Shown in pieces: positions 50,288 through 58,214 of a stretch of DNA of 64,000 nucleotides. Within the stretch, counting starts at the first letter, position 1. Every line of letters starts with the position of its first letter. Below the pieces are notes generated by a model. That model searched no databases. It worked only from the letters and a program-made list of their open reading frames with translations, and was not told where the DNA came from. Source of the DNA: Streptomyces sp. H39-S7 (lineage in GTDB: Bacteria; Actinomycetota; Actinomycetes; Streptomycetales; Streptomycetaceae); assembly GCF_027158205.1 (NCBI RefSeq), contig NZ_JAPVLU010000005.1:1251-65250 (forward strand), read 5' to 3'. The position numbers were made by a program, and so were the translations under genes.

Positions 50288-50361
50288 GCCCGACTAGGCA
50301 AATTGGCAAAGCCGCCTGACTTAGGATCAGGAGTCTCCCGGTTCGATTCCGGGGTTGGGTA
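50288..50361 (+). tRNA. tRNA-Leu(TAG) with short variable arm
   Basis: Anticodon arm CCTGA-CTTAGGA-TCAGG gives TAG (codon CUA). The variable region is only ~5 nt, unlike the long class II arm of normal tRNA-Leu. Confidence 0.75.
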
Positions 50362-50363
50362 CT

Positions 50364-50434
50364 GTGACTGTAGCTCAATGGCAGAGCAACGGAATGTGGC
50401 TCCGTTGATGCGGGTTCAACTCCCACCAGTCACC
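50364..50434 (+). tRNA. tRNA-His(GTG)
   Basis: Acceptor GTGACTG/CAGTCAC, anticodon arm ACGGA-ATGTGGC-TCCGT. Confidence 0.8.
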
Positions 50435-50436
50435 CC

Positions 50437-50507
50437 GGGCGATGTGATGTAACGGAAGCATTCCTCCCTTGCATGGAGGCCGAGCGGTTCGAATCCGACA
50501 TTGTCCA
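50437..50507 (+). tRNA. tRNA-Ala(TGC)
   Basis: Anticodon arm CCTCC-CTTGCAT-GGAGG; acceptor GGGCGAT/ATTGTCC with two G-U pairs. Confidence 0.8.
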
Positions 50508-50682
50508 CGAGTGTTTGAGATAGCAAGAGTACCGGCACCGTGTGCGCACACGACCGGAAGGGTAACTATCGAGCGAGGTACTGCCTCCACGCACACCATT
50601 TGTCACGGAAGCGCGAGACCTAGCGCCATCTAGTGAGCCCGCGGTTAGAGGGTGGCGCCTCGCAGCCACGGCCGTGATACAT

Positions 50683-50759
50683 GCCTCGGTAGCTCAACTA
50701 GGTAGAGCAACTGTTTCGTAATCAGTGGGTTGCAGGTTCAATTCCTGTCTGAGGCTCCA
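50683..50759 (+). tRNA. tRNA-Thr(CGT), CCA encoded
   Basis: Acceptor GCCTCGG/CTGAGGC, loop TTCGTAA, T-arm GCAGGTTCAATTCCTGT, encoded CCA. The ~175 bp before it (50508-50682) contain no clear tRNA. Confidence 0.82.
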
Positions 50760-50760
50760 C

Positions 50761-50833
50761 GCCGATCTAGCTCAGTTGGTAGAGCACCGGAGTGAAATCC
50801 CGGAGGTCCCCGGTTCGAACCCTGGGGTCGGCA
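50761..50833 (+). tRNA. tRNA-Phe(GAA)
   Basis: Acceptor GCCGATC/GGTCGGC, anticodon loop GTGAAAT, T-arm CCGGTTCGAACCCTGG. Confidence 0.85.
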
Positions 50834-50835
50834 CC

Positions 50836-50906
50836 GGCCCATAGCTTAATTGGTAGAGCGCCGGCCTCATAAGCCGGAGTGTCCGGGTTCGAGTCCCGGT
50901 GGTCCC
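50836..50906 (+). tRNA. tRNA-Met(CAT)
   Basis: Anticodon arm CCGGC-CTCATAA-GCCGG, T-arm CCGGGTTCGAGTCCCGG. Elongator Met or lysidine-modified Ile cannot be separated by eye. Confidence 0.8.
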
Positions 50907-50909
50907 ATA

Positions 50910-50980
50910 GGTCCGTAGCTCAGTTGGTAGAGCGGGGGACTCTTAATCCCCGCGTCCCGAGTTCGAGTCTCGGTGGACCT
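50910..50980 (+). tRNA. tRNA-Lys(CTT)
   Basis: Acceptor GGTCCGT/GTGGACC, anticodon arm GGGGA-CTCTTAA-TCCCC, T-arm CGAGTTCGAGTCTCG. Confidence 0.87.
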
Positions 50981-50985
50981 ACCTT

Positions 50986-51059
50986 GCTTCACTAGCTCAA
51001 GTGGTCAGAGCGTCCGCCTGTCGAGCGGGAGGCTACCGGTTCAAATCCGGTGTGAAGCG
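50986..51059 (+). tRNA. tRNA-Asp(GTC)
   Basis: Acceptor GCTTCAC/GTGAAGC, anticodon arm TCCGC-CTGTCGA-GCGGG, T-arm ACCGGTTCAAATCCGGT. Confidence 0.87.
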
Positions 51060-51069
51060 CACATGAGGC

Positions 51070-51127
51070 GGCCCCTCGGTCGTTAATCCGTTTTCTTCTG
51101 CTAAGCAAATGAAAACACCGAGGGGCC
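51070..51127. other. 11-bp stem with 36-nt loop between tRNA array and terminase genes
   Basis: GGCCCCTCGGT and ACCGAGGGGCC are perfect complements. It may be a processing or termination signal at the end of the tRNA transcript. Confidence 0.5.
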
Positions 51128-51223
51128 TACTAACCACGCCATATCGGGCCAGCCCCGCCAGTCTACTTGCTGACCTTCGCCGCCTGCGACTGGGCGTCTT
51201 AATTCATTCATTCAGGAGATCCC

Positions 51224-51403
51224 ATGTCCCACGCGTGCTTCGGTGCGTGCCCGCAGTGCCCCTACGACCTCTGTGTGCCAGCCGTGCCGGCCACCAGGCC
51301 GAGCAAGGCGGCGGAGCGGCATGGCTGGCGGCAGGAAGCCTTGGTAGAGCTGGAAGACCTCGGAGAGTTCTGGGGGATCGACATGAGTCAGGTGAGGCTG
51401 TGA
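51224..51403 (+). CDS. Small Cys-rich phage protein (59 aa)
   Basis: ATG 51224 has a perfect CAGGAG five to six bases upstream. The product MSHACFGACPQCPYDLCVPA carries four Cys in its first 17 residues (a likely zinc site), then a basic helical part ending MSQVRL. Its stop overlaps the small terminase start (GTGA), so it belongs to the packaging operon. Function is unknown. Confidence 0.7.
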   Translation: MSHACFGACPQCPYDLCVPAVPATRPSKAAERHGWRQEALVELEDLGEFWGIDMSQVRL

Positions 51404-51822
51404 CCCGAGGACCCGCACCCAAGGACAACGCTGTACGGCGCAACTCGCACCCCCACGCTACCGAGCTGGTTGCCGGTGCACAGCCCGGCCGGGAACTCCC
51501 CCGGGCGCTCGGCATCACCACGGCGGGGGCGAAGCGCTTCTGGAAGACCTGGAGCGCAGCCCCACAGACCGCCACCTGGGTGGAGACCGACTGGGCTGAG
51601 CTTGAGGTGACAACGAAGCTCGTGGACGCCCTCTACCTCGGTGACCTCAAGTTGGCATCCGAGATCCGCATGAGGGTCGCCAAGTGGGGCGCCACGGTCG
51701 AGGACCGCGCCCGCCTCCGCATGAAGTTCGAGCCTGAGCCCGACGACATCGAGGGCCAGGCCCCCGCTGACTCCGACGAACCCGACCTGGACGAGGAGCT
51801 GTACCAGCTACTGAGTGAATGA
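51400..51822 (+). CDS. terS: Terminase small subunit (P27-like)
   Basis: GTG 51400 (coupled to the preceding small gene) gives a 140-residue protein. It begins VTRGPAPKDNAVRRNSHPHA, a typical small-terminase start, and has a helical core (AKRFWKTWSAAPQTATWVET then DWAELEVTTKLVDALYLGDL). An acidic C-terminal tail ends it. It recognises phage DNA and recruits the large subunit encoded next. Confidence 0.85.
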   Translation: MTRGPAPKDNAVRRNSHPHATELVAGAQPGRELPRALGITTAGAKRFWKTWSAAPQTATWVETDWAELEVTTKLVDALYLGDLKLASEIRMRVAKWGATVEDRARLRMKFEPEPDDIEGQAPADSDEPDLDEELYQLLSE

Positions 51823-51837
51823 ATGAGGTGAGGGCCC

Positions 51838-53409
51838 TTGCAGACCGGCAACCTGCCTGCGGGAGTCCCCAGCCCGAGGGAAACCCTCGGCTACCAGATC
51901 ATTCGCTGGGCCAAGAAGTACCTCGTCACCCCGGACGGCGAAAAGGCCGGTCAACCCTGGGAGTTCACCCCCGAGCAACTGCGCTTCGTCCTCTGGTTCT
52001 ACGCCATCAATCCTGACGGATCGTGGAAGTACGCCGCTGCGACACTCCGCCGCTCGAAGGGCTGGGGCAAGACACCGCTCCTTGCCGCGTTGGCAATCGT
52101 GGAGTTCCTGGGGCCCTGCCGCTTCTCGCACTTCGATGCGTTTGGTCTGCCTGTCGGCAAGCCTGTGCCTCTGCCCGTTGTGCAGATCGGCGCTACCGCG
52201 CTTGACCAGACGGATCAGACCATGGAGTTCATCCGTGGTCAGCTCTCGGAGTCTCCCGCTGAGGCCCACTACGGCCTTGAGATCGGTAAGACCACCATCC
52301 AGTTCAAGTCCGGCAAGCCTGGTTCGATCAAGCCAAGGGCAACAGCCGGCCGCACCAATGAGGGCAACCGCCCGACTTTCGTCCTCATGGATGAAGTCCA
52401 TCACTGGGTGGGCTCGAACGGTGGCCCCGACTTCTATCAGGTCCTCAAGCGCAACGTCGAGAAGACGACGAAGGCCGGCTCTCGTTGGGTGACCACCACC
52501 AACGCGTACAACCCGAACGAGGACAGCGTTGCCCAGCAGATCCACGAATCAGAGATGGTTCGCATGGGGATCTGGCTGTACGACTGCCTTGAAGGCTCAA
52601 TCTCCATTGACGATATCCGGGATGAGGCGGAAGTCCGTAAGGCCCTCATAGAGGCGTACGGAGACGCTACTTGGGCTGACATTGACGGTCTGACACGGAC
52701 GATCCTGTTCGACCGTACGACCCCTGACTCAACGTACTGCCGGTTCTACTTCAACCAGATTGCCGAGTCGTCTAACGGCTGGATGAACAAAGTCGAATGG
52801 GATGCCTGCCTCAGCGAGGAAGACCCCATCAAGCCTGGCGACCAGATCGCAATGGGATTTGACGGATCTATCCGAGGTGACGCGACAGGGCTCGTCGGTG
52901 CCCGCTTGCGGGACGGCAAACTATTCGTTCTCGGTGTCTGGGAGCGCCCGGAGCACGCCAAGCTCGATTGGGAAGTTGACGTTCTCGCGGTCGAGGCCGC
53001 GGTGCTCAATGCATTCAAGACGTACAAGGTCGAGTGGATGTACGGAGACCCGCCCTACTGGCAGGAGGCACTTGGCCGATGGGCTATTGCTCAAGCCAAG
53101 GCCGGTACTGACTACGTGTTCGAGTTCTGGACCAACAAGCCGACCCGCATGGTTCAGGCAGTCGAAAGATTTCGTTCTGCGGTCACGGTCAATGACCTGT
53201 CGCACGACGGCAATGCTGACCTCTCGCGTCATGTGCTCCAAGCCGTGACCCGAGAGGTCCCTCAAGGTCTCCTCATTCAGAAGGATTCCCCCCGTTCAAA
53301 AAGGAAGATCGACCTTGCTGTCTGCGCAATTCTCGCGTTCGAGGCTAGGGCCGACGCGATAGCAGATGGACGCATGAAGGTCCGTCGCTCAAGAGTGATG
53401 GGCTGGTGA
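51838..53409 (+). CDS. terL: Terminase large subunit
   Basis: TTG 51838 lies after GAGGTGAGG. The 523-residue protein has an ATPase with a Walker-A-like LRRSKGWGKTPLLAALA and Walker B TFVLMDEVHHWV followed by a coupling TTT motif (WVTTTNAYNP). The RNase H-like nuclease has GFDGSIRGDATGLVGARL as its first acidic motif and a late CAILAFEARADA. It cuts and translocates phage DNA into proheads. Confidence 0.94.
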   Translation: MQTGNLPAGVPSPRETLGYQIIRWAKKYLVTPDGEKAGQPWEFTPEQLRFVLWFYAINPDGSWKYAAATLRRSKGWGKTPLLAALAIVEFLGPCRFSHFDAFGLPVGKPVPLPVVQIGATALDQTDQTMEFIRGQLSESPAEAHYGLEIGKTTIQFKSGKPGSIKPRATAGRTNEGNRPTFVLMDEVHHWVGSNGGPDFYQVLKRNVEKTTKAGSRWVTTTNAYNPNEDSVAQQIHESEMVRMGIWLYDCLEGSISIDDIRDEAEVRKALIEAYGDATWADIDGLTRTILFDRTTPDSTYCRFYFNQIAESSNGWMNKVEWDACLSEEDPIKPGDQIAMGFDGSIRGDATGLVGARLRDGKLFVLGVWERPEHAKLDWEVDVLAVEAAVLNAFKTYKVEWMYGDPPYWQEALGRWAIAQAKAGTDYVFEFWTNKPTRMVQAVERFRSAVTVNDLSHDGNADLSRHVLQAVTREVPQGLLIQKDSPRSKRKIDLAVCAILAFEARADAIADGRMKVRRSRVMGW

Positions 53410-53413
53410 GTAC

Positions 53414-54865
53414 ATGGCAGACGACAAGACCGCGGTAGTTGCATCTATTCCGAGTACCCCGCTGATGTGGGTCGAGTTCCTATTCAGCAAGCTGGCATGG
53501 GACAGGGACAAGTACCGCCAGTACACGCAGTACTACGACGGCCAGCACCAGAAGCTTGTGTTCTCTCAGGCCCGCCACAAGGGCCAGTTTGCTCAGATCT
53601 TCGAACGGTGGCAGGACAACTTCTGCGGACTGATCATCGACTCTGTCAACGAGCGGCTTGCTATCGACGGTTTCCGAATGACGGAGGAGCCGGAGGCGGA
53701 CAAGGATGCTCGGGACATTTGGCAGAGAAACTTCATGGACTCCGAATCGAACGCCTCGCATATTGACGCCATGGTGCAAGGCGCTGCCTACGCGATCGTC
53801 TGGGGCACCAACGACGGCCAGCCGACCATCAGCATGGAGTCCGCCAACCACGTCGTAATCCAGTACAAGCCTGGCAGCCGCCGGGACATCGAGGCCGGCG
53901 CCAAGTTCTTCATTGACGACTGGGGCCGCGACTGGGCAACCCTCTGGTGGGGCGGGCGTGTGTACGTCTTCGCTCAGGGCACCTTCGGCTGGGCCAGCGC
54001 GGCTCCCGAGGGTATGCGGAACCCGCTCGATCAGGTTCCCATCGTTCCCCTCAACAACCGCAGTCGTCTGGTAGACCACCCGGTCTCGGACCTCCTGAAC
54101 GTCATTCCGCTCCAGGACGCAGTCAATAAGACCGTCAGTGACGCCCTGCTTGCCAGTGAGTTTGCGGCCTGGCCTCAGCGGTGGGTCACAGGGCTGGAGA
54201 TCGTCGAGGACGCTGACGGCCGGCCGATCGAGCCGTTCAAGGTTGCCATTGACAAACTGCTCCAGGCGGAGAACGCCGAGGTCAAGTTCGGTCAGTTCGA
54301 GGCCGCGGATCTTTCCAACTATGTCTCGCTGACGGACATGCTTGTCCAGCACCTAGCGAGCACTTCCCGTATCCCCTTCCACTACTTCCTGAATGGTGGA
54401 ACCGTCCCCTCGGGCGAGTCCATCACGGCTGCGGAAGCCGGTCTGATCGCCAAGACCCGAGAGCGAATGCTCCACTTCGGCGAAGCATGGGAAAGCGTAA
54501 TGCGCCTGTGCTTCAAGGTCATGGGAGATCCCCGCCAAGAGGCTTGGGGAGCTGAGGTCATCTGGCGCGATCCGGAGAACCGGACCGAGAGCCAGCACAT
54601 AGACGCTCTACTCAAGCTCAAGATGATCGGTGTCCCAACCGATCAGCTCTTGTCGGACGCGGGTTACACACCACAGCAGATCGCACGATTTGCCGGTATG
54701 CGCGAGGACGACGCCAAGGCCGCAATGGAACTGGCGAAGAAGTACCCCGCCCTGCTCTCCGAGCAGAACACGAACGACCAGCAAGCCCAGAAGGCAGCCT
54801 CCAAGCTGTCCCAGGGCAATGCAGGTAACACAGCCCGGAAGGCTGTGGACCCGGTGAAGGGCTGA
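53414..54865 (+). CDS. Portal protein
   Basis: The 483-residue product follows terL by 4 bp, with GGTGAG upstream. It has a siphovirus SPP1-type portal layout: WDRDKYRQYTQYYDGQHQKL, then LPVIPLNNR-like (VPIVPLNNRSRLVDHPVSDL) and an ALLASEFAAWPQRWVTGLEI segment. A C-terminal crown rich in Ala/Lys/Gln closes the protein. It forms the 12-subunit DNA gate of the capsid. Confidence 0.92.
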   Translation: MADDKTAVVASIPSTPLMWVEFLFSKLAWDRDKYRQYTQYYDGQHQKLVFSQARHKGQFAQIFERWQDNFCGLIIDSVNERLAIDGFRMTEEPEADKDARDIWQRNFMDSESNASHIDAMVQGAAYAIVWGTNDGQPTISMESANHVVIQYKPGSRRDIEAGAKFFIDDWGRDWATLWWGGRVYVFAQGTFGWASAAPEGMRNPLDQVPIVPLNNRSRLVDHPVSDLLNVIPLQDAVNKTVSDALLASEFAAWPQRWVTGLEIVEDADGRPIEPFKVAIDKLLQAENAEVKFGQFEAADLSNYVSLTDMLVQHLASTSRIPFHYFLNGGTVPSGESITAAEAGLIAKTRERMLHFGEAWESVMRLCFKVMGDPRQEAWGAEVIWRDPENRTESQHIDALLKLKMIGVPTDQLLSDAGYTPQQIARFAGMREDDAKAAMELAKKYPALLSEQNTNDQQAQKAASKLSQGNAGNTARKAVDPVKG

Positions 54866-54883
54866 TCCCTTCATCCGTTTCTG

Positions 54884-54911
54884 AGGCTCACCGAAATGGT
54901 GGGTCTTTTTT
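54884..54911 (+). terminator. Rho-independent terminator after portal gene
   Basis: A 9-bp stem (AGGCTCACC/GGTGGGTCT with G-U pairs), GAAAT loop and six T. It may lower expression of packaging genes relative to the capsid genes, or allow partial readthrough. Confidence 0.65.
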
Positions 54912-54942
54912 CATGCCCAAAATCCGAAATGGATGGATCAAC

Positions 54943-55500
54943 ATGCCCGAAGAGAACACCCCCACTGTCACCCCCGTCACTGCACCGGCCAACGGTCCAA
55001 CCGTCGAGTCGCTACAGGCTGACGTAGACAAGTGGAAGGCAATGAGCCGCACCAATGAGAAGCGGTACGAGGACGCCTCCGCTGAGCGCGATGCACTTAA
55101 GGCAGCAGGTCTCTCCGACTCTGACAAGGCTCTTGAGGCTGCCAAGACGGAAGCGCGTAATGCGGCTTTCTCCGAGTACGGCAGCAAGCTTGCCGAGGCC
55201 GAACTACGAGCCAAGGCGGCCACCGAGGGTGTAACCCTTCCCGATTCTCAGTTCATCAACATCGGCCAGTTCCTCGGAGCTGACGGCACGGTGAACACCG
55301 AGCTGATCGGGACTTTCGTCTCTTCGCTGCCCCAGCCGGCCACGACCCCTACCTACGCACAGGGGATTGGCCTTGGCCGTCAGGGATCTGGAGCTGTCGG
55401 ACAGCTCTCCCAGACGGACCTTTCCAACATGTCCGCAAAGGAAATCAACGAGGCCCGCAAGGCGGGAAAGCTCGATCTCCTTCTGCGAGGCACCTCCTGA
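54943..55500 (+). CDS. Capsid scaffolding protein
   Basis: ATG 54943 gives MPEENTPTVTPVTAPANGPT, followed by a long charged coiled coil (SLQADVDKWKAMSRTNEKRY, KALEAAKTEARNAAFSEYGS). The basic C-terminus (KEINEARKAGKLDLLLRG) typically binds capsid protein. The 185-residue size and position directly before the capsid gene fit. An upstream ATG (54913) sits in the terminator tail and is less likely. Confidence 0.85.
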   Translation: MPEENTPTVTPVTAPANGPTVESLQADVDKWKAMSRTNEKRYEDASAERDALKAAGLSDSDKALEAAKTEARNAAFSEYGSKLAEAELRAKAATEGVTLPDSQFINIGQFLGADGTVNTELIGTFVSSLPQPATTPTYAQGIGLGRQGSGAVGQLSQTDLSNMSAKEINEARKAGKLDLLLRGTS

Positions 55501-55520
55501 CAAAAACGTGAGGTAATCCC

Positions 55521-56588
55521 ATGGCATTTTACAACTCACCCGGCAACAACGCGGGCGCCGGCCAGCTCCAGCAGGCTACCGGCGGGCAATTCATTCCCGA
55601 GATCTGGGAAGCCCAGACCATTCAGGACATTGAGGAGAACCTAGTTCTTGCTCAGTCTCCATTTACCAACCGCACTTACGAGGGTCAGTTCCAGCGTGAG
55701 GGCGATGTCGTGCGAATCCCGCACTTCGTTGACGGAACCGTGACTGACAAGGGTCTCGTGAAGGCGTACGGGACTGTCGGTACTCGTGACCGGGCTCAGC
55801 TTGAGTACATGAAGATGACCGTGGGCAAGGGGTCGAGCTTCAACCTTGAGATCGACTCGCTTCACCAGCTCCAGACCAAGAGCGGCATCGACCTGATGAG
55901 CAACCTGGTTGCCCAGCGGGCCCGTGCTACGGCCCTCGCCATTGACGAGCTGGTAGCGCTCACCGTGCTTGCCGGCCTACAGGGCAAGGACCTGAACGGC
56001 GCGGCCGACCGCAACGCGGCAGTTGCCGGCCTGCCTGCTCTGGAACTCGGTGCGATCAGCACTGTCCAGGCGGCTCAGGTGAACCGTCCGGCCACTGAGG
56101 TTCTGTCCGTGTACGACTACGTCGTTTCGATGCTTGAGGTGATGGACACCCGGAGTGCTCCGCAGGACCGATGGATCTTCGTCTCGCCGCGGATGCGTTC
56201 GCTGCTTCTTCGTGACCCGAAGTTCATCGACGCCAGCCAGCACGGCGGCGGCGGCTCGGTCGTGGCCACCGGCCAGATCGGCACCATCCTCGGCCTACCA
56301 GTGCAGATTGCCAACTCGCTTGGTAACCACACCCGGCCGACTTCGCCCGTCATCAAGAAGGGCAACCTCAAGTTCGAGAGCGTTGACATCTTCATGGGCT
56401 CGACCGCGGCTGTCTCGGTGGTAATGCCTTTCGCCGAGATGATCCCGTATCAGCCGGAGGAGACTTTCACTTCGGCCATCAAGTCCCGTGTCATCTATGA
56501 CGCGAAGATCACGCGTCCCGAGCAGCTTCTTATTGCGCAGGGCGTCGAGGCTGAGATCAACACGCACAACGCTGCTGTGGTGGCCTGA
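55521..56588 (+). CDS. Major capsid protein
   Basis: ATG 55521 follows GAGGTAA. The 355-residue protein begins MAFYNSPGNNAGAGQLQQAT and shows an HK97/P22-fold-like arrangement. It has an N-terminal helix (PEIWEAQTIQDIEENLVLAQ), an E-loop with GDVVRIPHFVDGTVTDKG, and a P-domain. The A-domain reads RWIFVSPRMRSLLLRDPKFI. It is the most abundant virion protein; the codon usage is uniform. Confidence 0.92.
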   Translation: MAFYNSPGNNAGAGQLQQATGGQFIPEIWEAQTIQDIEENLVLAQSPFTNRTYEGQFQREGDVVRIPHFVDGTVTDKGLVKAYGTVGTRDRAQLEYMKMTVGKGSSFNLEIDSLHQLQTKSGIDLMSNLVAQRARATALAIDELVALTVLAGLQGKDLNGAADRNAAVAGLPALELGAISTVQAAQVNRPATEVLSVYDYVVSMLEVMDTRSAPQDRWIFVSPRMRSLLLRDPKFIDASQHGGGGSVVATGQIGTILGLPVQIANSLGNHTRPTSPVIKKGNLKFESVDIFMGSTAAVSVVMPFAEMIPYQPEETFTSAIKSRVIYDAKITRPEQLLIAQGVEAEINTHNAAVVA

Positions 56589-56609
56589 TCCATTTACTGA
56601 CTTGGCCAA

Positions 56610-56633
56610 GCCCCGGAGCCGCCGCTCCGGGGC
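56610..56633. terminator. Bidirectional terminator after capsid gene
   Basis: GCCCCGGAGC-CGCC-GCTCCGGGGC stem between the capsid gene and the converging reverse-strand gene. Confidence 0.82.
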
Positions 56634-56638
56634 CCAGC

Positions 56639-56866
56639 TCAGAGGGTGAGTCCCAACGCCCTAGTGACCTGAAGGAGCACGGTAGCCGCGCTGACGAGAG
56701 TCAGCGCCCCTGCCCCAATCACACCTAGAACTGCCACATGAAGCGCAAGCGAAATAGCCACTGCAACTGCTGCAATTGCTACTGCCGCCACGAATACAAT
56801 GGCCACGGCCCACACCTTGTACGGATGGGATGGTGGTGGTGGTGGAACTGTTGGTGCTAGCGACAT
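56639..56866 (-). CDS. Reverse-strand small membrane protein (moron candidate)
   Basis: ATG 56866 has GAGGATAGGAA upstream. The 75-residue product starts MSLAPTVPPPPPSHPYKVWA, then two hydrophobic helices (AIVFVAAVAIAAVAVAISLA and AVLGVIGAGALTLVSAATVL). It is the only leftward gene within the late operon and ends at a bidirectional terminator. This is typical of moron genes expressed from their own promoter in the lysogen. A role in host-envelope modification or superinfection exclusion is inference. Confidence 0.65.
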   Translation of the reverse strand: MSLAPTVPPPPPSHPYKVWAVAIVFVAAVAIAAVAVAISLALHVAVLGVIGAGALTLVSAATVLLQVTRALGLTL

Positions 56867-57153
56867 TTCCTATCCTCTTCTACGTATCCATATGAGTATC
56901 ACCTGTTTCGGAAGAATGCTTAGGAGACGGCGGATGGCATTTCCTGCCGCTCCGTGGGGCCACCTTCGTTTATGGACCGTTTATCATCACGGATCTTGCT
57001 CCTCTGCGGCGTCGGGCAGTCGTAGTTGCCGCCAGGCGTCGAGGTCCAGTGCTGACTGGTGCCAGCGTTCAATCACCGTAGCGCGCAACCCGTGCGCTGC
57101 GTACGAAGAGTGACGAACTGTTACTCAGACCCAAACCTCACCAGGAGGCCCCC
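56867..57153. other. Intergenic region between moron and connector genes
   Basis: It probably holds the leftward promoter of the moron. A small minus-strand ORF (GTG 57076 to 56987, MIERWHQSALDLDAWRQLRL) has protein-like composition but weak support. No other feature is seen. Confidence 0.35.
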
Positions 57154-57516
57154 GTGTCATTGGCAACCACAGATGACGTGTCGGCCCGCGTGGGACAGTC
57201 CTTCACCGCAACCGAACTGCCCCGAGTGCTCGCCTTCCTGGACGACGCCACCGCGCTCGTCACCGACTACTGCACCGGTACGTGGGATCGGACCAACCCG
57301 CCAGCCGCCTTCAAAGGGGTCGTGTGTGGCGAGGTAATCCGTTGGTTGTCCATCGCGCCGGGAGTAGTCCTAGAAAGAACCGGCGAGATGGAGACCCAGT
57401 ACGGCGTCGCTGCCTCCAATCAGGAGTTGTCTCAGGCAGCCAAGAACTCCCTGAGCAAATACCGGCTGAAGGCCGCGACCATCAACATTCGTGAGCCCGA
57501 CTGCCCGCCAGAATGA
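57154..57516 (+). CDS. Head-tail connector protein (gp6-like)
   Basis: GTG 57154 follows AGGAGG. The 120-residue protein MSLATTDDVSARVGQSFTAT, then VLAFLDDATALVTDYC, has the helical architecture of HK97 gp6/SPP1 gp15 adaptors (DDVxAxxG start). It should bind beneath the portal. Confidence 0.8.
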   Translation: MSLATTDDVSARVGQSFTATELPRVLAFLDDATALVTDYCTGTWDRTNPPAAFKGVVCGEVIRWLSIAPGVVLERTGEMETQYGVAASNQELSQAAKNSLSKYRLKAATINIREPDCPPE

Positions 57517-57525
57517 GGAGACCCT

Positions 57526-57867
57526 ATGAGTCATATGTCGGATTGGGTTGAAGTGCATCGCGCGCCAATTGTCGCGGATGCCTACTCCAATCACCGTGAC
57601 TGGGATTCCGCTGTCATCGTGTGGTCCGGCTGGGCTTCTGTCCAGCCGGCCATCACGCAGCCATCTTCTCGGGGCGGTTCGCGCCTTCCGGCCTCAGAGA
57701 CCGAGGCGGAGCGAGTGAAGGTCTTCCTTCCGCCAACGGCTGACATCCTCGCGAATGATCGAATCTGGGAACGCGACATGGTCTACACCGTGGACTCGAT
57801 ACCCGGTGACTTTCGGAAACGACAGCTCCCTCACATCCGTGTTCTTGCTTGGAGGGCGATCCCCTGA
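57526..57867 (+). CDS. Head closure protein
   Basis: The 113-residue beta-rich product MSHMSDWVEVHRAPIVADAY, with RVKVFLPPTADILANDRIWE and RDMVYTVDSIPGDFR, fits head-closure (SPP1 gp16-like) proteins by its WERDMVYTVDSIP motif and position. It is coupled to the next gene by TGATG. Confidence 0.72.
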   Translation: MSHMSDWVEVHRAPIVADAYSNHRDWDSAVIVWSGWASVQPAITQPSSRGGSRLPASETEAERVKVFLPPTADILANDRIWERDMVYTVDSIPGDFRKRQLPHIRVLAWRAIP

Positions 57868-58214
57868 TGTCCAAGTTCACGCTCCGACTGGATGTGAACT
57901 GGGAGTACGAGGTACTCCGTTCCCCTCAGGCCCGAGAACTCGTCGAGGCAAAGACCGCCGAGGTAACTCACAACGCGATCAAGGAAGCACCTAGGGCCAG
58001 TGCCACCAAGGGCAACTGGAACCAGATCAAGAAGAACATTGACGCATTCGTGGCCGAGGACGAAAGGGGCTGGTACGGGAACGTCGTACTGGAAGCTGAA
58101 AGCCACGTGCGCCATGCTGTACGGCTCGAACTCGGCTGGAAGGACAAGAAGGGCCGCCGGCATCCCGGCCGGCTATACCTAAAGAAGGCACTTGAGAGGA
58201 CGCGGATTGAATGA
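57867..58214 (+). CDS. Tail completion/head-tail joining protein (HK97 gp10-like)
   Basis: ATG 57867 overlaps the previous stop. The product MSKFTLRLDVNWEYEVLRSP, AKTAEVTHNAIKEAP and a GWKDKKGRRHPGRLYLKKAL C-terminus fit the neck/tail-completion family, whose C-terminal basic end is typical. Confidence 0.72.
   Translation: MSKFTLRLDVNWEYEVLRSPQARELVEAKTAEVTHNAIKEAPRASATKGNWNQIKKNIDAFVAEDERGWYGNVVLEAESHVRHAVRLELGWKDKKGRRHPGRLYLKKALERTRIE

Noticed and set aside
49603-50669. Several 60-160 codon ORFs through the tRNA array
   Set aside because: They are translations of tRNA genes (SNPVVPT, RFDSG type peptides).
56799-57113. Plus-strand 104-codon ORF overlapping the moron
   Set aside because: Cys/Arg/Ser-rich shadow sequence with no Shine-Dalgarno and overlap with a better-supported reverse gene.
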